Origin: Zoogloea sp.
GTDB lineage: Bacteria; Pseudomonadota; Gammaproteobacteria; Burkholderiales; Rhodocyclaceae
DNA length: 64,000 nucleotides
Direction: 5' to 3'
Assembly (NCBI GenBank): GCA_016703645.1
Contig: JADJBR010000010.1
Coordinates: forward strand, 1 to 64,000
The notes under the pieces are model-generated. The model was not told where the DNA came from and made no database searches. It worked only from the letters and a program-made list of their open reading frames with translations. The position numbers and the translations under genes were made by a program. Shown here in pieces: positions 9,901 to 17,331 of this stretch (its first letter is position 1; each line of letters begins with the position of its first letter).

Positions 9901-12483
9901 ACCGGAAAAGCGTATATCCCCCAAGGCCTCCACCGACACAGCGCCGGCCCCGGCCACACCGCCCGCCAGATCGACGCCCGCCGCGCCGCTGCGCAGGACG
10001 ATGGGCCCGCGGGCGGCAAGCTCGCCGCCCACATCAAGCTGCCTGGAGGCATCGAGCGTCAGACCGGCTGCGGCGCTCGCGCCCCCCTGCACAGCGATGC
10101 GCCCCTGGCTGCTGAGCAGGCTTGCCGCTGCACCGCTGCCGACCCCGCCAAGCACACGGATGTCACCCTGCGCCATCGCCGCCAGCGCCTCGTTGGAGGC
10201 AAGCGCGCCGCCCACCGTCATGGCACCCTCGCGCACGGCAATGCTGAGCGGCCCGCTGGACAGCACCCCGCCGGTCACACTCACGCCCGTGAGCGCACTT
10301 AGCGCGAGCGCCCCGCCCGCCCCCAGGGAATCCGCCTCGATCTGCCCCGCCTCGACCACCAGTTGGCCGGCGGCCAACACCTCCCCGACCCGAACCGAAG
10401 CCCCGCCCAGGCTGAGGTCGGCACCGGCAACGACACTGCCGGCAACCTTCAGCGCACTCCCGGAGCGCAGATGAACACCCTCGCCCGCCGCCACCGGCCC
10501 CGCGACATGCAGCCCCTGGGCTGCGCTCACCGCCACGGCCCCCGAGGCGAACAGCGCCCCCGTCGTCACCGCACCGCCACTGCTGACAATGCCCAGATCG
10601 CCCCCCGACTGGACGACCGCCGTGCCCACCCCGTCCCGCCCGGCCAGTTGCACGGTTTTCCCCGCCACGAAGGGATTACCGATGGACAGGACACCCCCGC
10701 GGGCGGTCAGATCGGCCCGGCCACCCGCGCCACCTTCGGCAAGGGCAAGGCGCCCGCCCGCACTCAGGCTCAGGTCACCATTCGCCACCACTCGCCCGGT
10801 GCTGAGGAGGTCACCGACGGTGTCGATGCGCAGGCTTCCGCCCGCCTCCATCCGGTCAGGCAGCACCAGGCTGCCCGCCACGATGCTTCCGTCTCCCAGC
10901 ACCGCCACATCGCCACCGAAAACAGCCCGGCCGGCAACCAGATCGAGGGCGCCCGCCGACACCCCATCGGCGATGTTCAGGGCCTGGCCCGCATGCAGGT
11001 GCATCAGCCCACCGGCGGTCAGGCGGCCGGTGGCGTGAATGTCCGCCACAGCATCCACCGAGAGGTTTCCCCCCACGGTCACGTCGCCACCCAGCCCCAC
11101 CGAACCACTTGCGGCAAGACGGGTATTGCCGCTCACAGAGACGGCCCCCGGCGTCGTCAGGTCGCCTGTAACCGCCAGGTTCAGGTCGCCGCGGATCTGG
11201 ACATCGCGCCCACCGTCGCCCAGCACCAGCGAGCGGGCGTCGATCTGCGTTTCGCCGGCCGTCACCCCGGCCGCCAGGCGCACCTGGTCTGCGCTGACGC
11301 TGGCGCGTCCGCCCACCGTCAGCGGCGCGAGGATCTCGACCGTGTCGGCTGCGGACAGACTGGCCGCCCCGGTCACCGAACTGGCCGCGTTCACGCTGAC
11401 CCGCCCTCCGGCATGGACGGACAGGTCGCCGCCGCTCGCCGTGGCCCCCAGCATGTTCAGATTGCCGGCGGCATCAAGGGTGATGGACTGACGCGCCATC
11501 AGCTCGCCCACGCTGAGATCGCCTGCGCTCCGGACCACCAGCCCCTGGCTGTCTGCCAGCAAGGGCCCGGCCATGCGCACACCGACGCCCTGGTCGGTGG
11601 ACACGATGCGGATCTGGCTGCTGCTCATGGCGCCAAAGGCCGTGCCGTCGATGGCAAAGCTGCCGAGGGGCATGGCGGCAGGCGGTGCCGGGCTCAGGTT
11701 GTCGAGCTGCCCCGCCTTCTCGGCCACCCACCCGGCCCCCGCCAGCACGGTGATGCCGGCAAGCTCGGGGTTGAGGTAGTGGGCCCGCACCGGCCCGTCC
11801 AGCTGAATGGAAGCGCCCACCAGCTCGACCTTGCCGACCGTCCCTTCCAGGCCTTGTCCTTCGACACGCACCTGCCCGCCGATAACATCGAAGCCAACCC
11901 CCGTGGCGCCGGCGAAGCTGGCCGGTGAGCCCAGCGCATCCAGCCACACCGGCGTGCCGGTGGAGAGCATGAAGCGTGGGCTGTTCACCGTGGCGCAACC
12001 GGCACAGGTGACCCCGTTGGGATTGGCCACGATGACCGCGGCCGGAGCACCAAACACTTCAATCGACCCGGCCAGGCGCGATGCCGCCCCCGCGACCACC
12101 ACCTCATTGACGATCACGCTGGCGCCAGCGCCCCCCGCCAGATTGGGATTGGCCGCCACGCTCCCCCCAAGCAGGGTCGTACCCGGCTGGCTGCTGTTGT
12201 TGAGAACCACCCCTTCGGGGGCCACGTCGAAGCTTTGGTAACGGTTGTAGGAGGTGCCCGCCGCGTTGGGACGGGTGATGTCCACCATGGGCACGCCGGT
12301 GGAGGTCTGGCCGATGCCGGGCCGGAACGCGATGGGGCCGGTGGGGTCGGCAATGGGCGCCCCATGGGCGCCGCCGGGCAGGATGCAGCCGGAACCGAAG
12401 ACGACAAGCAGAATGCGTGCAGTGATCCGGCGCCAGGGGGACACACGGGACATGTCGTCATCGGCAGGCTGGGGGGCACGCAT
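3970..12483 (-). CDS. Giant two-partner-secretion exoprotein (filamentous haemagglutinin/CdiA-like TpsA)
   Basis: The predicted product is 2837 aa, exported across the inner membrane and then by the adjacent TpsB to the cell surface. A signal peptide (RILLVVFGSGCILPGGAHG, residues about 23-40) precedes the TPS secretion domain (about 40-260), which shows NPNLAGGAGASVIVNEV and the NPNG motif. Almost all the rest is a beta-helix of short Gly/Ala/Val repeats, with a large internal duplication, a proline linker (PPPPPPDPEKDF, near residue 2087) and, from about 2740, haemagglutinin-type repeats. ATG at 12483 is preferred because GAGAG lies 8 nt upstream; a TTG at 12498 is also in frame and overlaps the tpsB stop. 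The stop at 3970 is probably not the natural end, because homologous sequence resumes at once in another frame. As it stands the protein lacks the pretoxin and toxin and could act only as an adhesin. Long open frames on the opposite strand are composition shadows. Confidence 0.9.
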   Translation of the reverse strand: MRAPQPADDDMSRVSPWRRITARILLVVFGSGCILPGGAHGAPIADPTGPIAFRPGIGQTSTGVPMVDITRPNAAGTSYNRYQSFDVAPEGVVLNNSSQPGTTLLGGSVAANPNLAGGAGASVIVNEVVVAGAASRLAGSIEVFGAPAAVIVANPNGVTCAGCATVNSPRFMLSTGTPVWLDALGSPASFAGATGVGFDVIGGQVRVEGQGLEGTVGKVELVGASIQLDGPVRAHYLNPELAGITVLAGAGWVAEKAGQLDNLSPAPPAAMPLGSFAIDGTAFGAMSSSQIRIVSTDQGVGVRMAGPLLADSQGLVVRSAGDLSVGELMARQSITLDAAGNLNMLGATASGGDLSVHAGGRVSVNAASSVTGAASLSAADTVEILAPLTVGGRASVSADQVRLAAGVTAGETQIDARSLVLGDGGRDVQIRGDLNLAVTGDLTTPGAVSVSGNTRLAASGSVGLGGDVTVGGNLSVDAVADIHATGRLTAGGLMHLHAGQALNIADGVSAGALDLVAGRAVFGGDVAVLGDGSIVAGSLVLPDRMEAGGSLRIDTVGDLLSTGRVVANGDLSLSAGGRLALAEGGAGGRADLTARGGVLSIGNPFVAGKTVQLAGRDGVGTAVVQSGGDLGIVSSGGAVTTGALFASGAVAVSAAQGLHVAGPVAAGEGVHLRSGSALKVAGSVVAGADLSLGGASVRVGEVLAAGQLVVEAGQIEADSLGAGGALALSALTGVSVTGGVLSSGPLSIAVREGAMTVGGALASNEALAAMAQGDIRVLGGVGSGAAASLLSSQGRIAVQGGASAAAGLTLDASRQLDVGGELAARGPIVLRSGAAGVDLAGGVAGAGAVSVEALGDIRFSGETRVGGDLTVASAAGTLTFARNLEAGGATRLAAAHGIDFGADSRFFGALRFDVPNGPIANRGLLYSSADFVVDTLGSFISEGRIESLGSVAIRAGQLTLNAREAGGVFTNGGISLAAREAGHLGAVGTLLARGPIALEGPRFETGGEVLSSGGSLTFAGNTLVNTGLAAAQAVMVEGRLENGARGRLSADLVQVGGETRNLGQIGGTAVLLKGGLDNAGTVVGDRLEVAGDLRNEGNLGGGAFRFDGARLSNAGLMAAGSVVVVATSVDNRGLLHGGNVDLLVGGSVDNRGVIESSGGMAIVADTLGNGGVLQGGAGARVRVTQGLVNDGGLVSAVEGLSIVTGASLSNVSGRIQAGGNLGVHVAGDLRGLGVIGSNGHLQVRAGGGLELTGGGAGRSASLFAEGGALRIDSPFAAGDGLTLVGRTGVATDVLSAGGHLDISSGEGSVVTGSLVAVGPVRVAGPGNVTVRGPVVSDGAVILSAGGGLGVEGALASGGAATLSGAGVRVEGPVVTQGVLTADAGTAALAFTGELRSGAGVVLGGRQVSASGILTGGAVEVRAGADGFDNRGRLVGNTGVDVASLGAVLQQGGVASQGNVSLVAGRGMSLSGDVEAGGRLGLGAAERILATGAWWSAGALDARAGQSLDIVGEVLGGRSVDLEADTGALTLGGRVAANGALRLKAGGAIVAGAVSGGLERGEGAVVEAGAAVVLGEVLAGGDLTARSGGDYRVSGASVVLGKLDLAAAGDVDHAGAVTVGGAASMQAGGRLAQGETRILGAGVLTSGGGQTYAGGVSAGGPLDMRSGGGVDVAGALLTPEALSIEGGAEGIRIVDRLSTGGSLTMSADRAITVGGEMLALGTAQVRSRQDGIRLLGAVTAMDALSLEAAGDVRLAGDLAAGSALDARSAAGSVVFERSLEVAGGAHLSVGGDLVFLGDALFHGPLSVTRVARTLDSRSRLLVGSDLQVDIAGDFVSAGLLQSTGSVHIGARNIIANADRPGGIVANGDIALIASDQGVLGAGASVVSSAGSVLLSASRFLNAGEVTPGGAGFVFSGGTLSNSGRIVAESVRVTGVLANHGVVFGETLGISGYADNRGVIAGGTLSFDGGLGNGGLVTGRSVSASTALTNNGELSGDSVSLVGGVVANSGLVSANLLTIRVAELWNPGTLSAGRLDVHTLGAFSNGGRIAVSGNADILAEGGFVNQLVEGARCVNPVVCNPQPGLPPPPPPDPEKDFRFVQSPAVMVVGGQLDLAGGAVENRGVIQAGAIRMTLGSAALTNIRSENDVLTEANFGAETPTTNTGLILADHDFTVSAGSLLNRGGRIATGGGLDVRVAGVLESVTGTRAGLSPMLAGRYVTLSGGEIRNEGLVHATQDLTALAPTGSLINHGTLLADHRLHAVAGTTLINSDKAALLGTQDVSLKSAHGVDNAGLIYGNGEAAERISIDAGDGTFRNAGTGTVLADAVLHIKAAGYANAGTVASRGDARLEVPSLVFRPTSTPLVAFGALRLDVAGIRVDLGETWVSPAADTIWSGTLVNTGQVLLGGNASGNVENIATGSRTRAEDPDLTGGSYLLLGLPALPGAYVDHHTDVASRARFVVNGFFQGSLRNVASDARVAGIYTYSAEHLAQTVRWTNAAGEVEDTAALSLARLDARGGASSVTLTSPDAGTIVAADLSLSGVDLTLGAGVDPTAAQQALEASRRNRVAATTPGSLQGSVNAPGGAPGAGGVVQLAGVQGVGATAPMAASPTGPDHTTLPGTTATPLPGGSVLQVSDSLVAGSTAGAVLPTAPGTANPGQATPAPGNLAAPAVAIDPATAPLAGGGAESPLKAPATPGSTLPADEAARYGLAFPDWSAFSAAPGTLKADNLDLLLSGRFTNRSAFEVTDRLLIQAEGGIDNFGASIKAGGALGLFGASLDNRNGRIQAGSLVLALGGTLDNTRGRILIDKDATFAVGGDLINDSGRIEADSLALDVAGNV

Positions 12484-12494
12484 GGGCAGATCTC

Positions 12495-14195
12495 TCAAAA
12501 GAACAGGCTCAGGGACAGGTTGAGACGGAAGGCCGTATCAGGCATGTCCGACGGAAAGACGACGGGTTTGCCGGCAATCACCTCGAGGTTGCCGGCACGG
12601 ATGGCCGCCCGCAGCCCGAGGCCGGCGGACATGAGGGTGGCGGCACGCCCGCTGGCGAGGGTCCGGACATAGCCCGCGTCCCAGAAGGCAAAGGGTTCCA
12701 GGTGCGCACCGGCGGGGATGGCCCCCAGGCTGCGGCCAAGCTCGGTACGCCAGTAGCCCCCCCGATCACCTCCCGCGGCAGACTCGGCAAAGCCCCGCAC
12801 GCTGGCCACGCCGCCCACGAAGATCTGCTCCGACGAGAACAGGGGCACACCGCTCCACTGCCACGCCCCGTTGCCGCGCAGGCTCCAGTTGCCTGGCAGA
12901 TAGAGGACCGCGCTGCCCGACACATCCAGCTTGCCGAAGCGGGCGCGGGCGACCGGGCCACTGCCGGCCCCGGCGTCGCCCATCGCGCCCAGGGCATCCA
13001 GGCCCCGGGAGAAACCCCCATCGACAATCCATTGGCCGAGCAGCGCCGGCGACTCGAAGCGGGTCAGGCGATTGATGCCGGCCCGCAGCACAGTGAGCTT
13101 CTGCGGGGCAAGGGGCACGTTGTTGATCTCCCGCCGCGCCTCCCGCACGGACAGGGCCAGGTCGGCCGCCACCTTGGTATCCCGGTCGCGGAAGAGCAGC
13201 CGGTTCCACGACGCCGCATGGTTGGTGGAACTGCCATGGAGCAGCGCCACATTGCCGATCAGGCTCTGGTACTCGGACCAGGTGGTGAGCAGGCTGAAGG
13301 TGTTGTAACCCCAGGGCAGGGACAGGCCGGCGTTGAGCGCATTGGTCTCCAGGCTGCCCGTGTAGCCCAGGTTGAGGTTCTCGTTGAGACCGAACAGGTC
13401 GCCCGTCTCCAGGCCAAGGCGCAGGCGCCGCGCGCCGGTGGCAGGGCTGCCCTGGTTGTCGGCCCCCAGCCAGGCGCGCCAGATCGACGGAGGCGGCGGA
13501 TCGACGAACTCGAGCACCGAGCCTCCCGGGCTTTGCCCGGGCACGATGCGCACCTGGGCCTGCCGGCCACGCAGACGGTTGAGCTGGTCAAGCCCCTGCT
13601 CGATGTCCCGCAGTTGCAGGATGTCGCCCACCCCCATGGGCAGAGCCAGGCGCACGCCGGGGGCATCCAGGGCATCGTCCGCCAGCACACTGCCGTTGTA
13701 GCGGATGGCTTCGATGCGGCCCGGCACGATGAGCAGGCTGAGCACACCGCTCGCCAGGTTCTGGCTCACCACGTAGGCCCGGGAGGTGATCAGACCCGCC
13801 TCGATGAGGTCGGCGTTGAGCCCCTGCAGCAGCAAGCCGATGCGTACGGTGCCCAGGTCAAGGCCGGTGAAGGGCCGCAGGCGGCGAGCCAGAACACCCG
13901 CCGGCAGCAGCTCCCCGCCCTGCAATTCGATGTGCTCGATACGAAACATGGGCGCGATCTCGGCCACCTCGGCCGGATCCGGCCCCACCGCGGCCGGGGC
14001 GGCGGGCTGCTCGACGCGTGGCGTGGGCTGGCGCAACAGGCGCTCCCGTTCACGCTCCATCTCCTCACGCAGGATGCGGTCGCCCTGGTCCTGGCGCGGT
14101 AGCGTCGGTTGCTGCTGGGCATGGGCGCTCATTCCGGCCAGCAGAAGGGCCAGGGCGACCGCAAGGTGCCACTGCCGTTCAACGCCAGAACGCAC
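12495..14195 (-). CDS. TpsB outer-membrane transporter (ShlB/FhaC/CdiB family)
   Basis: This Omp85-superfamily pore secretes the TpsA partner(s) from periplasm to surface. The 566-aa product has a signal peptide ending MSAHAQ, a charged helix (residues about 38-60, REEMERERERLLR), a POTRA_2-type domain (about 82-170, FRIEHIELQGGELLPAGVL) followed by a second POTRA/ShlB region, and a C-terminal 16-strand-type barrel. The conserved VRGF motif of loop L6 is near residue 465 (SVRGFAESAAGGDRGGYW), and the chain ends in Phe, as is typical for barrel assembly. The start is GTG, overlapping the end of the short tpsA by 17 nt; the stop lies just before the giant tpsA start. The three genes are therefore translationally packed and the single TpsB probably serves both TpsA proteins. 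Length and motifs are normal for the family. Confidence 0.92.
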   Translation of the reverse strand: MRSGVERQWHLAVALALLLAGMSAHAQQQPTLPRQDQGDRILREEMERERERLLRQPTPRVEQPAAPAAVGPDPAEVAEIAPMFRIEHIELQGGELLPAGVLARRLRPFTGLDLGTVRIGLLLQGLNADLIEAGLITSRAYVVSQNLASGVLSLLIVPGRIEAIRYNGSVLADDALDAPGVRLALPMGVGDILQLRDIEQGLDQLNRLRGRQAQVRIVPGQSPGGSVLEFVDPPPPSIWRAWLGADNQGSPATGARRLRLGLETGDLFGLNENLNLGYTGSLETNALNAGLSLPWGYNTFSLLTTWSEYQSLIGNVALLHGSSTNHAASWNRLLFRDRDTKVAADLALSVREARREINNVPLAPQKLTVLRAGINRLTRFESPALLGQWIVDGGFSRGLDALGAMGDAGAGSGPVARARFGKLDVSGSAVLYLPGNWSLRGNGAWQWSGVPLFSSEQIFVGGVASVRGFAESAAGGDRGGYWRTELGRSLGAIPAGAHLEPFAFWDAGYVRTLASGRAATLMSAGLGLRAAIRAGNLEVIAGKPVVFPSDMPDTAFRLNLSLSLFF

Positions 14196-16128
14196 TGAAC
14201 AGGCCCAGGTGACTGGTCAGTTCGACCGGATCGCGACCCGGCGCCCGCGCGACGGTGATGACGCCATCGACACCCTGGCTTGCGGTGAAGAAACCCCGGT
14301 CCTGGATGGCCTGGCCCGTCAGGATCAGACGGCCGGTCTGGGCGGTGAATCCACCGCCCTGGTCGATGGCATAGAGGCCGGCCCAGTGGTCACCGAAGAA
14401 GGCTCGCAGCCCGTCGGCCCTGCTCAGCGCCACATGCACCGGCACGCCCCGCGCGTCGATGCGGGGTGCGTCGAGATGCATGTCGCGGGTCGCATGGATC
14501 AGGCCCCCTTCATTCACCACGCGCTCGCCGGCCTTGAGGCGCACGTCCTGGCTGGCCAGGATCTGCCCGCCCACCAGGCTCTCGCTGACCTCTGCCGTGC
14601 GGCGGCAGAACAGGAGATTGCAGGACTCCCGCAGCGTGACCGCACCGGTAAGCCAGGCCCGGTTGAGAATCTCGTCGCCAGCATCGAGCACCACATCGCC
14701 CTTGTTGGCAAGCAGGTTGCCTCCCAGGTTGTGCACCTGTGCAGCCGCAACGCTGAGCTGCCCATCCGCCACCCAGTAGGCCATGTGCGCGGGGTCTGCC
14801 AGCACACCGTTGTCGATGGTCATGGTGTGACGCGAACGGGGCAGACCGAGCCAGTTGTGCTCATCCCGGGACGACACACTGCGGCCGCTCCCGGCGACGA
14901 AGACCGACTCGTTGAGCGCCATGCCGCCGGCGTGCAGGCTCAAGGCGCCGTTGGAGATGACCCGCCCGTTGACATTGCGGATGTCGCCCCCGGCTTCCAG
15001 CAGCACGTCGTCGGCAGCACCGAAGATCACGGCACCGCTGCCACCTGCCGGTGTCTGGTTGACGATGTCACCATCGGCGACAATGCGCAGCGCCGCAGGT
15101 GCGGCCCCTTCCGCGGGGTTGCGGGCCACGCCGGAGAGACTGCCCCCCAGGTTGCTCAGATTGCCGCTAAGCCGGACATCCAGGCTTCCCGACGCGGATA
15201 TCGAAGGCGCCTCACCCGACTCAGCCATTACCTGGCGCAGGGATCCGGCCCGGATGAGGATGTCGCCGGCCGCCTCGATGCGCCCTCCCTTCTGCTCCAG
15301 CAGACCGGTGCTGTCGATCACGAAGTCGCCCGACGCGGCCTGCAGATGCCCAGCGTTGCGCACACCGGCGCCGGCATCGGTGACCAGCAGCTCGATGCGC
15401 CCGGAGGTGACCCGGGCCTGGGCCGCGAGATCGATGACGATGCCCTCACCCGCGGACTTTCCCGGGGTGTAGTAGGCCCAGGGGGTCAGATTGTCGGTGG
15501 GTGAGGCTGCCGTGTCGAAGAGCACACTGGCATCGCCCGCCACCAGCCGCATGAGTGCGGTGGGCGAACTGTAGGCATTGACGAGGGGGCCAGCCACGTC
15601 AATGCGTCGGGCCAGCAACTCAAGCCGGATCAGATCGGCAGCCAGACCGTCGGGGCCGATGGTGATGGCGCCGCTCCCCGACGTGGCAGAGACGTAGGTT
15701 TGAACCCCACTGCCGACGGCCCGGCTTTCGAGTGCAAGGCTGCCCGCCACCAGGGCCACACTGCCGAAGTTGATGAAGCTCCCTCCGTTGATGGCGAGAC
15801 CGTTGGGATTGGCGAGGATCAGATTGGCCCGGGGGCCGTCCACCGACACCGGCCCTTCGATCACCGACGGCAGGGACGCACGGACCTCCGCCACGATGTT
15901 GCGGGCACCGACCGCCTGATTCTGGAAGGCCGCCCCGGCGGGGCTCACATCGAACCGGGAGAAGACGTTGTGGGACACGCCGCCAGCCGCCGGTGCAAGC
16001 TGGATCAGGGTCTTGCCCGACGGGTCCACCGACACGGCCGTCGCCGTCCGGCCGTCCGGAACGACACCCGCCGAGGCACAAAGGGGAAACAGGGCACCCA
16101 TCAGGCCCCGGAGCAATACTCTTGGCAT
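14179..16128 (-). CDS. Short TpsA: haemagglutinin N-terminal (TPS) domain protein
   Basis: This second TPS substrate is much shorter than the giant one (649 aa from the chosen start). The signal peptide MPRVLLRGLMGALFPLCASA is followed by a TPS domain with AVGARNIVAEV and LILANPNGLAINGGSFINFG, both classic TPS-domain signatures, then beta-helix repeats and a short unique tail ending GLFSAFWR. A Cys pair (ESCNLLFCRR) sits in the C-terminal third. It is the first gene of the operon and its stop overlaps the tpsB start. In-frame starts at 16167 and 16224 would give a longer N-terminus; I prefer 16128 because the signal peptide is compact and a possible promoter (16159-16186) lies upstream, though no clear ribosome site is seen. 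It may be a separate adhesin sharing TpsB, or a remnant N-terminal part of an older full-length tpsA; the gene looks intact. Confidence 0.85.
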   Translation of the reverse strand: MPRVLLRGLMGALFPLCASAGVVPDGRTATAVSVDPSGKTLIQLAPAAGGVSHNVFSRFDVSPAGAAFQNQAVGARNIVAEVRASLPSVIEGPVSVDGPRANLILANPNGLAINGGSFINFGSVALVAGSLALESRAVGSGVQTYVSATSGSGAITIGPDGLAADLIRLELLARRIDVAGPLVNAYSSPTALMRLVAGDASVLFDTAASPTDNLTPWAYYTPGKSAGEGIVIDLAAQARVTSGRIELLVTDAGAGVRNAGHLQAASGDFVIDSTGLLEQKGGRIEAAGDILIRAGSLRQVMAESGEAPSISASGSLDVRLSGNLSNLGGSLSGVARNPAEGAAPAALRIVADGDIVNQTPAGGSGAVIFGAADDVLLEAGGDIRNVNGRVISNGALSLHAGGMALNESVFVAGSGRSVSSRDEHNWLGLPRSRHTMTIDNGVLADPAHMAYWVADGQLSVAAAQVHNLGGNLLANKGDVVLDAGDEILNRAWLTGAVTLRESCNLLFCRRTAEVSESLVGGQILASQDVRLKAGERVVNEGGLIHATRDMHLDAPRIDARGVPVHVALSRADGLRAFFGDHWAGLYAIDQGGGFTAQTGRLILTGQAIQDRGFFTASQGVDGVITVARAPGRDPVELTSHLGLFSAFWR

Positions 16129-16158
16129 AAAACTGAACAAAAACACACCAGGTCGCCA

Positions 16159-16186
16159 TTTATACATTATTTGAATGTCATTGCAA
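16159..16186 (-). promoter_or_regulatory. Possible sigma70 promoter of the TPS operon
   Basis: On the minus strand TTGCAA (16186-16181) and TATAAA (16164-16159) are 16 nt apart within an A/T-rich stretch of the divergent intergenic region. Transcription would begin near 16152, just ahead of the ATG at 16128. This is read by eye only. Confidence 0.35.
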
Positions 16187-16410
16187 CAAGACGCAGAATC
16201 TATCGCGAAAAATGCATATCGCATTCACCCAACCAGACTCATTCAGCCATCCTTAGGGTAGCGACCAGACAGGCGACGGGATTCGTGGATGCGGAAACAC
16301 TCAACCGGGAAGTGGGGTTTTGGCGCAAGCTGCCACGAGAAAGGCGCTTGCCATGGCACAGGCGCCTCACCCTGATATCGATATCTGTTGATCCATCGGC
16401 GGAGCCCGCA

Positions 16411-17319
16411 ATGTCCACAAGCAAACATGCACGACTTGCTGTCTACTGCGGGTGGGTGTTGATGGCCTTCCCGCCGACCGGGTCCGCAAGCCCCCTCCCC
16501 TGGCTTGCCGACGTATTCAGCAGACAAGTCGACCAGGGCCTGGATTCACTGACTGAGGAAAGGTCGACACGGCGACTGCTCGTGTCCGCCATGCCGGATC
16601 TGGCTTCCGGCACTAACAAGACCCTGCTCGACGAGGCCTTCTTCACGCACGGGAAGGGCAAGGCCACCATTGAGTACGTCGCCTCCCACCCCTCTCAAGC
16701 GCAACCTGAACGCCGCCATCTCCTGCAAAGGCTGTCGGAAGGGCGCTCAAGGGTGCCGAGCATCATGCTTGCCACAACCAGTGCCAAGACCTTCGGCAAG
16801 GACTTCCTCGTGGGCGCAAGACGTGGTCAAGCCCATCTTGAGGGCCTGGACAAACGCTTGGCTCCGCTTGTCGCCCCCTGGCTCGACACACCCCGGCACA
16901 AACGCATATTCGTCGTGGCTTCATCCCGGAATGAAGCGGATGTGAAGCAACTCAGAGCCGCACTTCGCACCAGCGGCTATCAGGTGTTTTTCTACAAGTT
17001 CTGCGAGCCCGTTCTGTCCCGACTGTGCCCCTCCGAGGATGTCGGGGCGTTCTTCGCGACAGCGGGTCACGTCATTGCCTTCCAGTCTGCGGCATCCAGG
17101 AAGAGCAGCTACATCTCGGTGGAACGCGCTTCGATTTACAGACACACCGAGGGAGGCGTGTTGATCGTGTTTACCCCGGAAGACATCCACAAGCTCATCA
17201 GGATGTCATCCATTGGCATTTACGTCGCCGCCTACGAACTCGAAGCACGTGATCCGAAAAAAACGGGAACAAAAACCCCGCAGGGTGCGATCAAGCGACA
17301 CCCGGCAAAGGGTTCGTGA
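16411..17319 (+). CDS. Predicted exported protein with a TIR-like domain
   Basis: The 302-aa product starts at an ATG preceded by GGAG. The N-terminus (residues 1-27, VYCGWVLMAF...GSASP) resembles a signal peptide. Residues about 164-265 have the layout of a TIR/SEFIR-like fold: a first strand KRIFVVASS, helix EADVKQLRAALRTSGY, strand QVFFYKF, a strand with a serine-rich turn VIAFQSAASRKSSYISVERA, and LIVFTPEDI. In enzymatic TIR domains the corresponding S-x-x-x-E helix carries the catalytic glutamate; E238 is the candidate here. Residues 30-160 match nothing I recognise. The gene diverges from the TPS operon across a 280-bp A/T-rich region and converges on the downstream dehalogenase-like gene (12 bp apart). 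Export plus a TIR-like fold next to a toxin-secretion locus suggests an effector, self-protection or stress role, but that is inference. The domain call is structural guesswork and needs a model. Confidence 0.55.
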   Translation: MSTSKHARLAVYCGWVLMAFPPTGSASPLPWLADVFSRQVDQGLDSLTEERSTRRLLVSAMPDLASGTNKTLLDEAFFTHGKGKATIEYVASHPSQAQPERRHLLQRLSEGRSRVPSIMLATTSAKTFGKDFLVGARRGQAHLEGLDKRLAPLVAPWLDTPRHKRIFVVASSRNEADVKQLRAALRTSGYQVFFYKFCEPVLSRLCPSEDVGAFFATAGHVIAFQSAASRKSSYISVERASIYRHTEGGVLIVFTPEDIHKLIRMSSIGIYVAAYELEARDPKKTGTKTPQGAIKRHPAKGS

Positions 17320-17331
17320 GCAAGCGCGGCG

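Noticed and set aside
6376-10474. Long plus-strand open frames (1308 and 819 codons) opposite tpsA
   Set aside because: They are Arg/Pro/His-rich, lack domains and ribosome sites, and mirror codon bias of the true minus-strand gene.
3970-12483. Repetitive pattern that might be taken for a CRISPR or tandem DNA repeat
   Set aside because: Periodicity is at protein level (beta-helix rungs), with no constant DNA repeat or spacer structure.
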